Positions 26,734 to 36,186 of a stretch of DNA of 64,000 bases are shown piece by piece. Location of the stretch: NCBI RefSeq assembly GCF_003426735.1, contig NZ_QVON01000009.1, positions 1 through 64,000 on the forward strand, written 5' to 3'. Below the pieces are notes generated by a model. That model saw nothing but the letters and a program-made list of their open reading frames with translations, had not been told where the DNA came from and did not search any database. The stretch's first letter is position 1, and each line of letters opens with the position of its first letter. This DNA comes from Arenibacter sp. P308M17. GTDB lineage: Bacteria > Bacteroidota > Bacteroidia > Flavobacteriales > Flavobacteriaceae. Position numbers and translations under genes: made by a program.

Positions 26734-29127
26734 TTAGTGATCTAAAGACTGCATAAAACCAATATTATCCATTACAATAAGGCCTTCCTCCGAACGGTCA
26801 AATAAAAAATGGATACTCGCAATACATGTAGGGTTAAAACTTGGGTTTTTCTTTAGCATTTCCTTTACTGGAAACGCGAACATTTGAAAAATTTTCTCCG
26901 AATCAAACTTACCTTCCAAGTGGTCTATTTTACTGAGGCTTGTTTTGATTTTCCTTTGTAAACCGGAAAAATCGCTAAGTTTAAAACTAACTTGCGTTCC
27001 TTTATGATCTATTATGTTAATTGAAAAATCGATAGGCGCTTTTGTATCCGTTTTTTTATTGTGGTTAGTATTTTTATGGTTGACACGAATGACAGTATTG
27101 ACTTCATAATTGGCAGAGTTGGATTTTTTTTTCATCAATTTAGTGTACTCCCCTTCAGATTCGGCTATAGAGAAAACAAGTACAGATGAAGAGTCTACAC
27201 GGATTTTTTTTTGTGGAATTTGGATGGAGTATTGTGGAATCGGGTAATTGACAGGGTTTTGCGCCCACAAATTTCCTAATTCAACTGGTTTGGTTTGTTC
27301 GCCAGCCCTGCCTTTTGAAGAATTATTAGAATATGGGTTTTGCCAACCAATGAATACCCCTCTACTTCCTTTTAGTTCCTTTTTCAAGTCAATTTCCCTT
27401 TCTTGCCAGATTGTCAAACCTTCCGAAGAAATAGCGTTTTTGCCCAGGGTTGAGGAAGTAAGGTCTGCGTCTTCATCAAATGTACAGATAAAGCTTGTCC
27501 TTGAATCTTCAAATTGATTCAAATAAATATTATTTGGCAACCAATTCCTACCCTTTCGATAATCTGCAAATATTGGAAAAAATGTTTTGTTGTTTTTAAG
27601 TGTGGTTTCCAGAAAAGCACTTACATAGACTTTTGTGATATTTTGTTGCTCTACTTCTGGAATTAAATCGGCTAGATTTAAAAAACCTTTATAGAAAGGA
27701 GTAAACGCATCGTTATCCCCCCATGTTGAATTAAACTGACCGTGATTGGCGCCCTTAATATAAAGCCCCGATTTGAAATAATAGGCACTATCGGAAAAAT
27801 TGATTCGCTCAAATTGCTTTGCCCCCAAAAACGAAGGTACTTCGGCATCTAGAGATCCATGCAATGTTAGGTAGTTAATGTTTTGAATGGAGGATCTTTT
27901 ACCACCTGGTTTATATTGTCCATCAACTGGAGATAGTGCCACCAGCGATTTTATAGCGTAGTCATAATCCAGCTTTACGGTCATGTCATCCGGATGATGT
28001 TTTAGCCTGTTCATCACTGCGGCATGCACTACCGATTCGCCGCCCTTGGAATGACCAAGGAGCGCAATATTTGTTGTATCTACCTTTTTGAAGAATGGGT
28101 GATTTTGCTTTGTGTTCCAAGTGTGCCATATTTTAAGATGTTCCAATAGCAGTAATGCTCTGGCGTTGTTATCATTTTTAATTCTTCCCCTATAATCGGA
28201 CCATGAATAATTAAGAAAGTTTTGGGCTACCGAAACAAGTATGAATCCACGGGAGGCGAGTAGCTCCCCTAAATACGCATAACCATATTCGGAAAAATCC
28301 TTCATATCGTGATCCCCATGAACAATCAAAACTAATGGAAAAGGTCCTCTTCCTTCAGGATACCAGACATGGGCATTTAAGGGGAGGGCAGAGGTGTTGA
28401 ACCCCCAATATTTTTCTCTGAACCAACCACCAAAACCGGTCCAATCCTCCATGAAAGCACTGCCATCTATAGTAGGTGTAAGTAAATCGGTCTCCGATCC
28501 AAATGCAGGTCTGTGCTTGTCCTTTCCACTGCCATAGCTCAAATGTTTAACTCGATGGGGGCCGTTCTCAGCTGGAGAAGGGGCGTTAATAGGAACTACA
28601 TTTTCCGCCGAAAGGGCCGCTGCATTGACCATGGGATCCATTTTCAGACCTCGAATGGAGTATAGAACCAAAGTTGCTATACATAGGGAAAGCGCAAAAG
28701 TAAGGATTGTAAGAACAATTATTTGTTTTTTAAGATGCAATGATCGGAGCCCTGGTTTACGTAAATTGGAAAGCCCTCCACCTAAAAGGGACAATATGAG
28801 CACCATAAAAATTGTAGAACTTAACTCAAAATAAAGGACCTTCAAAAAAATTGGGATGGTAATCAGAATAGCGGAAAGGTATCTTTTCGGAAAGTTGTAG
28901 ATTAGGTGGGTCAATCTGAGCAAAACATAGGCGAAGATTAATATGGCCGTGATACGTGCCAGATAGTTTAAAAGAATCCAGGGGTCGTTGTAGGAGAAGA
29001 CTGCACTCATTGCGGAAAGCAACACAAGTAGAGAGGTAGATACATATAAGGTATATGTAGCCCAGTGAAGTTCACGCTTTGTTGGTCTTAAGTCTTTTGA
29101 AATTGATTGTATTTGTTTGAAAATCAT
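26734..29127 (-). CDS. Membrane-anchored alpha/beta-hydrolase
   Basis: 797 residues. About five hydrophobic helices fill residues 20-175. They are followed by an alpha/beta-hydrolase domain (about 200-500) of the dienelactone hydrolase/chlorophyllase-like type: oxyanion region LVLIVHGDHD near 263, nucleophile elbow GHSKGGES near 355, acid candidate LSPVDGQ near 396, and GANHGQFN as the histidine loop near 457. The rest (about 500-797) looks like beta-rich, possibly carbohydrate- or lipid-binding, sequence. It ends 18 bases from the convergent transferase gene, so it is next to, but not in, the NRPS operon. It could act on the released peptide at the membrane or be unrelated; the substrate is unknown. 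Confidence 0.75.
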   Translation of the reverse strand: MIFKQIQSISKDLRPTKRELHWATYTLYVSTSLLVLLSAMSAVFSYNDPWILLNYLARITAILIFAYVLLRLTHLIYNFPKRYLSAILITIPIFLKVLYFELSSTIFMVLILSLLGGGLSNLRKPGLRSLHLKKQIIVLTILTFALSLCIATLVLYSIRGLKMDPMVNAAALSAENVVPINAPSPAENGPHRVKHLSYGSGKDKHRPAFGSETDLLTPTIDGSAFMEDWTGFGGWFREKYWGFNTSALPLNAHVWYPEGRGPFPLVLIVHGDHDMKDFSEYGYAYLGELLASRGFILVSVAQNFLNYSWSDYRGRIKNDNNARALLLLEHLKIWHTWNTKQNHPFFKKVDTTNIALLGHSKGGESVVHAAVMNRLKHHPDDMTVKLDYDYAIKSLVALSPVDGQYKPGGKRSSIQNINYLTLHGSLDAEVPSFLGAKQFERINFSDSAYYFKSGLYIKGANHGQFNSTWGDNDAFTPFYKGFLNLADLIPEVEQQNITKVYVSAFLETTLKNNKTFFPIFADYRKGRNWLPNNIYLNQFEDSRTSFICTFDEDADLTSSTLGKNAISSEGLTIWQEREIDLKKELKGSRGVFIGWQNPYSNNSSKGRAGEQTKPVELGNLWAQNPVNYPIPQYSIQIPQKKIRVDSSSVLVFSIAESEGEYTKLMKKKSNSANYEVNTVIRVNHKNTNHNKKTDTKAPIDFSINIIDHKGTQVSFKLSDFSGLQRKIKTSLSKIDHLEGKFDSEKIFQMFAFPVKEMLKKNPSFNPTCIASIHFLFDRSEEGLIVMDNIGFMQSLDH

Positions 29128-29779
29128 GTACTGTTATAATCTAAATGTATTGCTTATTAGGGCAGAAATCCAGTTGATAAAGTCACTAAATTCACCTCGA
29201 ATCAAGATACCAAAAATTGGGCATCAAGGATATAGAACTAAGTGATCAGCTAAGGAAGATACTACATTTTGCCCATTAATGGTACTGCAATTAATGAAGG
29301 AAAAATGTTTTTATTTGGGTATCGGAAATGATTAAACCCCATGGTCACTAGTACCTACCTAATGAATATTTGGATTCGTGTAGGGGAGTTTATGAAATAT
29401 GGTGGCAGTCTTTTATGGATGGGGGCGTTAACGAAAGTTATGTCTATATAAAAGTAGGATCGCCACAGGAAAATCCAAATCGTATTTCCGTACATAATAG
29501 TTAATGGGAAAATTTAACCTTAGGGGCATTAGAGCCGTGTTTGCATACAGGCAGCTCGAAAAGTCCATATAAACTGGATATGGTTCCAAGGTAATGATTA
29601 TTGAAATTCGAAGTCCTTTGAAATGAAATATCTGTTTTTGAGTTTGAACCGATTTAATCAGAAGATTCTCTGACCCTTGGGTAGGGTCTGCAAATACTTA
29701 CAAACAGGGTTTCCTATCCGCCCGTGCCCTTCGGACCTGCCTTTTCCGATTTGTACGTGCTTAAATGCACATGGACGCC
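29128..29779. other. Intergenic region without a recognisable gene
   Basis: About 650 bases between two minus-strand genes. I see no open frame with protein-like content, no tRNA and none of the repeat families. The part from 29380 to 29560 could be decayed coding sequence, but nothing is recognisable. Confidence 0.5.
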
Positions 29780-30187
29780 CTATTGTTCCAAAGTATCGAT
29801 CCGCTTTTGCAACAATTCCTTTATTTCCTTTAAGGAATCGTTGTTTTCCTTTAAGGCTTCAATGGCTGTTTTTAGAATATTGATCTGCTCCTCCAAAACA
29901 GTAATTTTTTCCTGCAGCTGGTAGGTTTCCCCTGCTTCCTTCATGTGATGAAGGTCATTGGTTTCCTTATGTTTTAGCATAGGCCCCTTGTTGGTCAATA
30001 TCCATTCAGGATTATATTCGGGATAGTTTTCAACAAGGGCAATGAGCCACTTCACCTGAATATCGGTGCCGTGTTTAAGGGCCCTTGACAATACCCCTTT
30101 ACTGGCTCCGATGGATTTTTCAAGTGCGGACAGGCTAATACCTTCATTCTCGGCGATAATGCTGAAAATTGTTACTATTGAATTCAT
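29780..30187 (-). CDS. Small HTH transcriptional regulator with C-terminal coiled coil
   Basis: 135 residues. The N-terminal 65 residues look like an XRE/phage-repressor-type helix-turn-helix (IIAENEGISLSALEKSIGAS, then KGVLSRALKHGTDI) followed by the NPEWILTNKGPML motif common in Flavobacteriia regulators of this type. Residues about 85-135 form a coiled coil with regular Leu/Ile spacing (LQEKITVLEEQINILKTAIE), probably for dimerisation. No prophage genes are near. A pair of TACGTA sites lies about 80-100 bases upstream of its start and could be its own operator. Its targets are unknown. Confidence 0.8.
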   Translation of the reverse strand: MNSIVTIFSIIAENEGISLSALEKSIGASKGVLSRALKHGTDIQVKWLIALVENYPEYNPEWILTNKGPMLKHKETNDLHHMKEAGETYQLQEKITVLEEQINILKTAIEALKENNDSLKEIKELLQKRIDTLEQ

Positions 30188-30502
30188 ATAAAGAAAACTA
30201 TTTCCATGCTGAAAATAATCAAAAAATTGGTTCTGTTTAGGATGTTATCAACCAAAACAAATCTACGTAAAAAATAGAAAGTACGTATTTATGGTTTATT
30301 ATCATTTCAGGGATGACTATAAAACGCTTACCAAGGGGGATGGAAATAGGATGGATTGCCGCTTATTTATAGAATTTAAAACGGCCTATGGTGATCGTAC
30401 CCGATCAATAAATTTCGAAAAAACTTAGCTCAAGACTTCGCTCCTGAAAGCGTGCCATATAAATATAACCGAAATATATGAGAATGCCCTATCCAAATTT
30501 TC
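30188..30502. promoter_or_regulatory. Upstream region of the HTH regulator with paired TACGTA sites
   Basis: TACGTA occurs at 30264-30269 and again at 30282-30287, 18 bases apart, which would place both sites on similar faces of the helix. No gene is seen in the remaining sequence up to 30502. Confidence 0.4.
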
Positions 30503-32701
30503 CTATCCCACTAGCTGTTTTTCGGTTACAAAAGGCTGATGATAATGTCGCTGTCCGGTGGCTTTATAAAGGGCATTGGCCAAAGCCCCTATAGCTGGTG
30601 GTAGACCAGGTTCTCCCAATCCAGTAGGGTCTATTTCATTTTCGACAAAGAAAACCTCAATTTCCTTTGGCGCCTGTGAATGCCGGATCAACTGATATTT
30701 GTCAAAATTCATCTGGTGGGTTGTCCCATTGTCAAAGGTAAGCTGACTATACATGGCATGGCCTATACCATCTATAACGCCGCCTTCTATCATATTTTTT
30801 GCGGCATCCCTGTTTACCACTATACCACAATCAACGGCGCACCACACCTTTTCCACGATGGGCTTCCCGTTTTTTATACTCAAATCAAATACTTCCGCAA
30901 CATAGGTAGAGTGACAAAAATAGGCGGCTACCCCGCGATGTACATTAGGTTTAGCTACTCCCCAATTGGCTTTTTCCTTGACCAGTTTCAATACACCTGC
31001 ATAGCGTTCCGCTTCGTATTCGTGCTTTTCCCCTACAGGATCTTTTATGGCCCGATCAAACAGTTCCAATCGAAAATCTATAGGATCTTTGCCCGCTGCT
31101 TCCGCTACTTCGTCCAGAAACGCCTGTTCGGCACCGGCAGTAAAATTAGATCTTGGTGCCCGCCAGGCGCCTGTAGTAACATTGGTATCGGCCTTTATTT
31201 TCTCGGCCGAATAATTTTCAACGGCCCCAGCAGGGAATCGATTGGGAAATACCGGCCCCTCTGGCAACCCGGCACCCTTAACAGTGAAAGCGATCAGATT
31301 ATTGTTCTCATCCAGACCCGCCTTGTAAATAGAACGATAGGTAGGGCGATAGGTTCCCTGGGTCATATCATCCTCCCGGGTATAGATCAACTTTACGGGA
31401 CCCCCTATTTTTTTAGAAATAGCGGCCGCCTCTACACCAAAATGTACATAAAGCCTTCTGCCAAAACCACCCCCAATACGGGTCATGTTTACGGTCACAT
31501 TTTCGAGAGGCAATTTCAACAATTTTGCAACCGACCCTTCCAAGGCCTCTGGAGTTTGGGTTGGACCAATAAGTTCTGCCGAATCCGCCGTTACGTTGGC
31601 AAAAAAGTTCATGGGTTCCAAGGTATTGTGGGCTATGAAAGGGGCACTATAGGTGCGTTCAACAATTTTGGCCGCTTTTTTAAAGGCGGCTTCCGGATTA
31701 CCGTCCATTCTACTTTCCTGTACTTCTCCTGTTGCTAAAGCTTTTTCCAATCTTTTTACATGTATATCGGAACTCTCCAATTCCCCGGTAGTTTCCCAAT
31801 TGGCCTTTAGTGCCTTTTTGGCCTGCATTAACTGCCATGTAGAATCCCCAACTATGGCGATGAGTTGCTTAAAGCCTTTTTCGTCGAATCCCCCTGGCTC
31901 TTCAATGGAAGTATCAATAATAAACGCATCTTTTACCCCGGGCATACTTTTTATTTCCGCTTCATTAAAATCCTTAATAGTCATCCCAAAAGCAGGGGGA
32001 TGTTGTATCATGGCCAGTTGCATACCGTCCCTATGAAAATCCAGGCCAAACAAGGGCTTGCCGGTAACTATTTTCTTACCATCTACATTTTTGATACTAC
32101 TACCTATCAGTTTAAAATCCTTAACCCCTTTCAGCTCCACTTCCTTAGGGACTTCTATTCCGACCGCTTTGGAGGCCATATCTCCGTAGCCGACCGTGCG
32201 TTCTCCAATATTCTCTTTGATAATTCCATTGCTGGCGCTGAGATGCGATACCGGTATGCCCCATTCTTTTGCAGCGGCTTCCATTAACATCCTTTTACCC
32301 GTGGCACCGGCCATTCGCAAGGCATTCCAGCTTAAACGAATGGACAGGCTACCTCCTGCAAATTGATTTTGATACCATCCTGTATTTAGTGGCGCCTGTT
32401 CCACTACCACATTTTCCCATGGCACATCCAATTCTTCCGCCACGATCATGGGCATGGACGTACGCACGTTTTGTCCTATTTCAGGATTGGGAGAATATAT
32501 GGTTACCATTCCGGTATCCCCAATTTTGATGTAGCCGTTTATTTCGAACCATTCCTTAGGTACCGCCACCCCCGCCCCTGGTTCGGGAGTATTTGGCTTA
32601 CAGGCATTGAGCCAACTAAAGCCTATAAGCATTCCGCCACCGGCAGCAGCTGAAACCTTTATAAATGAACGACGATTGTATTGTGTTTTTATCCGTGTCA
32701 T
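30503..32701 (-). CDS. Molybdopterin-binding oxidoreductase subunit, isoquinoline 1-oxidoreductase beta type (IorB-like)
   Basis: 732 residues. A twin-arginine signal (NRRSFIK at 9-15, then a hydrophobic stretch) shows export to the periplasm in folded form. The rest matches the xanthine dehydrogenase family molybdenum subunit: NPEIGQNVRTSMPMIVAEEL near 69, GGSLSIRLSW near 115, RIGGGFGRR near 408 and GEPGLPPAIGALANA near 692. The family hydroxylates N-heterocycles or oxidises aldehydes. The [2Fe-2S] partner is encoded 31 bases upstream in the same direction, so the two form an operon. No cytochrome or XdhC-like maturation gene is near. The physiological substrate is unknown. Confidence 0.87.
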   Translation of the reverse strand: MTRIKTQYNRRSFIKVSAAAGGGMLIGFSWLNACKPNTPEPGAGVAVPKEWFEINGYIKIGDTGMVTIYSPNPEIGQNVRTSMPMIVAEELDVPWENVVVEQAPLNTGWYQNQFAGGSLSIRLSWNALRMAGATGKRMLMEAAAKEWGIPVSHLSASNGIIKENIGERTVGYGDMASKAVGIEVPKEVELKGVKDFKLIGSSIKNVDGKKIVTGKPLFGLDFHRDGMQLAMIQHPPAFGMTIKDFNEAEIKSMPGVKDAFIIDTSIEEPGGFDEKGFKQLIAIVGDSTWQLMQAKKALKANWETTGELESSDIHVKRLEKALATGEVQESRMDGNPEAAFKKAAKIVERTYSAPFIAHNTLEPMNFFANVTADSAELIGPTQTPEALEGSVAKLLKLPLENVTVNMTRIGGGFGRRLYVHFGVEAAAISKKIGGPVKLIYTREDDMTQGTYRPTYRSIYKAGLDENNNLIAFTVKGAGLPEGPVFPNRFPAGAVENYSAEKIKADTNVTTGAWRAPRSNFTAGAEQAFLDEVAEAAGKDPIDFRLELFDRAIKDPVGEKHEYEAERYAGVLKLVKEKANWGVAKPNVHRGVAAYFCHSTYVAEVFDLSIKNGKPIVEKVWCAVDCGIVVNRDAAKNMIEGGVIDGIGHAMYSQLTFDNGTTHQMNFDKYQLIRHSQAPKEIEVFFVENEIDPTGLGEPGLPPAIGALANALYKATGQRHYHQPFVTEKQLVG

Positions 32702-32732
32702 GATTTATCTTTTTTTGATGTACCGGGCAATT

Positions 32733-33197
32733 TTATACGATTTGTGAATTAGCAGCAGTTTTGATCGCTTTTTTGATGCGTGTATATGTGCCACAGCGAC
32801 AAATATTTCCGTTCATAGCTCCTTCGATTTCCTCATCGGTGGGATTTGGGTTCTTTTTAAGAAATGCAGTTGCGTTCATGATCTGTCCGGCCTGACAATA
32901 TCCACATTGATATACATCTTCTTCCAACCATGCTTTTTGAACTGGATGGTCGCCGTTTTCGGAAAGGCCCTCGATGGTGGTAATATTTTGTTCGCCAACA
33001 GCAGAAATGGGCAATTGGCAGGAACGTACGGCGTTATCGCCCAAATGTATGGTACAGGCCCCACATTGTGAGATACCGCAACCGTATTTGGTACCCACCA
33101 ATTTCAGATGGTCCCGCAATACCCATAACATGGGTGTATTGGGATCTACATCTATTTGCTGGGTTTTTCCGTTGATTTTAAGTTTGAAGTTTGCCAT
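32733..33197 (-). CDS. [2Fe-2S] subunit of the molybdenum hydroxylase, isoquinoline 1-oxidoreductase alpha type (IorA-like)
   Basis: 154 residues starting [16 protein letters not shown]. The N-terminal plant-type ferredoxin fold has CGISQCGAC and a later Cys in RSC. The C-terminal helical domain has CGYCQAG and NICRCGTY. Together these bind two [2Fe-2S] clusters that pass electrons from the molybdenum subunit encoded just downstream. The frame remains open to 33296, but the extra residues are not family-like, so the start at 33197 is preferred. It has no signal of its own and is probably carried out with the Tat-exported partner. Confidence 0.9.
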   Translation of the reverse strand: MANFKLKINGKTQQIDVDPNTPMLWVLRDHLKLVGTKYGCGISQCGACTIHLGDNAVRSCQLPISAVGEQNITTIEGLSENGDHPVQKAWLEEDVYQCGYCQAGQIMNATAFLKKNPNPTDEEIEGAMNGNICRCGTYTRIKKAIKTAANSQIV

Positions 33198-34146
33198 GAT
33201 TTTAGTGTAAGGGAGTGATAGTGTTGAATTTACAAAATTATTGGATGAATAATAGGGGTGAAGCAATTTTTTTATCAAGAACAGGTTAAAGAACATGTTA
33301 AATTACATAACTTATATTCTAAGGCATAATGATTCTTAATTAAATGGTGGGGATTAATTGGGGCCGAGATACCTAGGCTGCAGAGCACGAATCCAAAGAT
33401 TCTCCAGCCCTTGATTCTTTTCCGGACAATATAGCTTATAGACACTAATGATGATAATTATCAACTTTAATAATCAGTCATTAAATTGGATGTCTGCTCT
33501 CTGCTTCAACACCATATAAAGAGCCATTTAATTGGTAATAGTTTATTTTTAAAGAAAGTATCTACAAATTTTTATGTCTCGCTAACAATGTTGAAAATTG
33601 TTAAAATTTTATTGATAGCAAAAAAAATTATTGTAGGTGTAGTTTTGTTGAAAATTATCACCTATATTTGTTTTGTATAAGTTTATTGTTAAGTTGAACA
33701 TATCTACGATAAGGAAGGTTAATTATAAAAATTTTGCCCAGTAGAGTGTTTTATAGTCCTTTTCAGGATGTAAGCGAGAAGATAACTTATTGAAATTGAC
33801 AAATAAAATTGTATATAGGATATTCGTTATGGGATTAACGCCACACTATTTTTTCGGTTCTTATCTCCATACCATTTAATTGTTCAATTGATTTTTAAAT
33901 GGTATTTGTTCCATAATTAACGTACTACACCCGTCATGGTAATCCGGCCATGTTTTTTGTTCCAAACCTATATTGTTAAAAATCACGCTTTTTAATTTGA
34001 AGCGTACAATGGCCCAATGGTCTGGATTCTCTATATCATTAAGGCTTTAAATCGGGTACAACAAAAGACACATGGGTATCTTGATATCTATATATGGTCT
34101 TATTTCCTGTAAGTATTGTATATCAATTAATTAATATTTATCTAAA
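33198..34146. other. AT-rich intergenic region without a supported gene
   Basis: About 950 bases. A 64-codon frame at 33486-33680 has a plausible hydrophobic end but no recognisable family, and I do not call it. The last 100 bases before 34147 contain TTGATATC and GTATATCAA, an inverted pair that may belong to the promoter of the next gene. There are no repeats of the families seen elsewhere. Confidence 0.5.
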
Positions 34147-35307
34147 ATGGAAGCCACACCGCAAATCTTAAGTAAGCTTAATTCGTTGCCCCAGGTGCAA
34201 CTTATTTACCAATTGAAATTAGATCGGAATGCGAATAGGGAATCGCTATTTATATTCATATTGGACAAAAATTGTGCTCTTGTACCAAAGGAATTGTCGT
34301 TAAAGCTGGAAAATATATTTGGTAATGAAACTGACTATTTGTACAGGGTTTTTCCTTTAGAATATGCCCGGCAACAATTAATGGGGTATAATCTATTTTT
34401 CGTTCGGGCATGTCTTTTTGGCCAACGGGTTTACTCCAGTTCCAATGAGGGTACGGACCTGTTTAATCAATGTAGCGTAGAATCTGAACAATTGAAAATA
34501 ATCCATCAGGCTTTTAACAAGGAGTTGGAAAGGGTGGGGAATTTATTGGAAGGCGCCATTTATTTACTTGAACAGGAGAATTTTTTGCAACCGGCATTGT
34601 TGTTCCATCAGACTATAAAATTGTTGTTTCTCAAGGTGTCACTGTTTATGAAGGGCGAAGCATATCCGTCCCATAGCCTTAAGGAACAACAACAGTTTAT
34701 AAAGGCATATGTTCCTGAATTAGGGTTCCTTTTCAATACAGAAGTGAAACATGAACCAAATCTTTTGGAACTATTGGACGAGGCTTATGCCAATAAAGCG
34801 GACGAGCATAATTATCTCCTCAGCAAAACGCTATTTCAAAAGATACATGGGAATACGGTCCAAATGTCCGCTTTGGTTTCGAAACTCTTTGCAGATAAAT
34901 TGGCCGAATGCCAGTCGCATATTCAAAAGCGGGGCACCAAAAAGAAAACACCCTTTGTTCAAGGGAATACCCCCAATAGTAATATTCCGTTATCAGAAGA
35001 CGATGTAGCCTTAAATAAAATAAAGGCACTGGTAAAAGAACATTTCTCTACCTTAAAACGGTATCCAACGAGGAAGGAACTTTATGCTGTAAACCTCTTA
35101 ACCGATGGTTATCTGGGAGCTTCATTTATGGTTTCCAACCTAATCAAGGTCTGTATCATGGCATTGGAAGTTGATTTTACTCCCACCCGGGCCGTTCCCG
35201 AACCCGAACACAATGTGCGGGAAGTACTGGGATATATTCTGGACATGATACCCTATGAAGAAATGGAATTTCTGGACAAAATTCGGGATTTATTATCGGA
35301 ACCCTAA
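34147..35307 (+). CDS. Hypothetical protein with a HEPN-like middle segment
   Basis: 386 residues, no signal peptide. Residues about 1-115 resemble a degenerate nucleotidyltransferase-like domain (SLFIFILDKNCALVP, then YNLFFVRACLFGQRVYSS). Residues about 120-240 look like a HEPN domain: two long helices with LLEGAIYLLEQENFLQPALL and FHQTIKLLFLKVSLF, then SHSLKEQQQF. Residues about 280-386 are a separate helical part of unknown type. In Bacteroidota such nucleotidyltransferase-HEPN proteins are common and mostly uncharacterised; I cannot see the R-x4-6-H ribonuclease motif clearly. The gene stands alone between AT-rich DNA and a heptamer island. HEPN assignment is by eye only. Confidence 0.6.
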   Translation: MEATPQILSKLNSLPQVQLIYQLKLDRNANRESLFIFILDKNCALVPKELSLKLENIFGNETDYLYRVFPLEYARQQLMGYNLFFVRACLFGQRVYSSSNEGTDLFNQCSVESEQLKIIHQAFNKELERVGNLLEGAIYLLEQENFLQPALLFHQTIKLLFLKVSLFMKGEAYPSHSLKEQQQFIKAYVPELGFLFNTEVKHEPNLLELLDEAYANKADEHNYLLSKTLFQKIHGNTVQMSALVSKLFADKLAECQSHIQKRGTKKKTPFVQGNTPNSNIPLSEDDVALNKIKALVKEHFSTLKRYPTRKELYAVNLLTDGYLGASFMVSNLIKVCIMALEVDFTPTRAVPEPEHNVREVLGYILDMIPYEEMEFLDKIRDLLSEP

Positions 35308-35324
35308 AGGCGGCGGTAGAGGGT

Positions 35325-35460
35325 AGTTAGTAGTGAGTATTGAGATTGGATAGTCTTCAGTAGGCAGTAGCAGTTGGCAGGGCGCACTGGTTCAAAGTTT
35401 CAGGTTCAAGGTTCAAAAAGTCTAAAGTCTAACATCTAGCATCTAACATCTCAATTCTAT
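35325..35460. repeat. Degenerate heptamer island
   Basis: Imperfect 7-base units: CAGTAGG and CAGTAGC, then GTTCAAG, then CTAACAT, CTAGCAT, CTAACAT, CTCAATT, CTATATT. It ends at the 3' end of a sigma factor gene, as at 46800-46978. Confidence 0.7.
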
Positions 35461-35476
35461 ATTTAACAATAGTATG

Positions 35477-36076
35477 TCATTTGACCAATCCTTTAGTTTC
35501 GCTGCCGAAGATGAGGAACATTATCATCCCATATTCCTTGCCCAATTTTTCTCTGAGAAGTCCAAAAGCCTTGGTAATCTGCCCTTCAACAGTTTTTTTG
35601 GATACGTTCAAATATTCCGATATCTCAATATTGGTGAGCCCTTCCTTTTTGCTCATAAGAAAAATCTGTTGGCATTTTGGGGGCAATTCATATATGGCAT
35701 TGAAAAGTATTCCCAATATTTTTTGCTCTTGTAATTCGTCCTTTTCTTCAACCGCCAACTCCAAAGCCTCAATATACTTTCTTTCAAGGGACATTACCGC
35801 CTTGCCTTTTCTGAACTGGTCGATGAATTTATTATGTACGGATTTATAAAGGTAGTTTTCCAGGGAAAAATCATGCATCAGTTTGTGCCGCTTTTCCCAA
35901 ATCTGTACAAAAACATTTTGCACTATGTCTTCGGCCATAAGGTCGTCCCTAATAAGACTGTTGGCATATACACATAATTTGTTGTGATAATGCTCCACCA
36001 AAAATTCATAGGCAGCTTCATTACCTTTTTTAAGGCCTTCAATTAGAGTAGATTGGTTTTTAAAATCCCCCTTCAT
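35477..36076 (-). CDS. RNA polymerase ECF sigma factor, FecI-like (module 1)
   Basis: 199 residues starting MKGDFKNQSTLIEGLKKGN. Sigma region 2 is visible as AEDIVQNVFVQIWEKR, and region 4 as ELPPKCQQIFLMSKKEGLTN followed by IEISEYLNVSKKTVEGQI. This is the family expanded in Bacteroidota for polysaccharide and iron uptake regulation. I chose the start at 36076 because the upstream in-frame stretch is low-complexity and overlaps the divergent promoter. The FecR-type partner is encoded divergently. The hydrophobic tail GMIMFLIFGSETKGL is shared almost exactly with the sigma factor at 46986. Confidence 0.92.
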   Translation of the reverse strand: MKGDFKNQSTLIEGLKKGNEAAYEFLVEHYHNKLCVYANSLIRDDLMAEDIVQNVFVQIWEKRHKLMHDFSLENYLYKSVHNKFIDQFRKGKAVMSLERKYIEALELAVEEKDELQEQKILGILFNAIYELPPKCQQIFLMSKKEGLTNIEISEYLNVSKKTVEGQITKAFGLLREKLGKEYGMIMFLIFGSETKGLVK

Positions 36077-36141
36077 TGTGTGATTTGGTTTTTTTTGGTT
36101 CGAAATTATGGTAAATATGAAAAAAAAATGTGAAAAAAATA

Positions 36142-36165
36142 AGGGTTTCCCAAAATGGCTTCGTA
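36142..36165 (+). promoter_or_regulatory. Candidate ECF-type promoter of the first FecR gene
   Basis: AGGGT (36142-36146), 15 bases, then CGTA (36162-36165), 21 bases before the FecR start. The same boxes with the same 15-base spacing precede the FecR genes at 47697 and 63119. Confidence 0.6.
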
Positions 36166-36186
36166 TAAAAGTGAAATGCTTAGTCA

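Noticed and set aside
30680-31738. Long plus-strand frame opposite the molybdenum subunit gene
   Set aside because: It is a shadow of the strongly supported IorB-like gene; composition is Tyr/Phe/Ile-rich and has no motifs.
33486-33680. 64-codon plus-strand frame with a hydrophobic end
   Set aside because: AT-rich region, no family and no supporting context; hydrophobic character is expected from the base composition.
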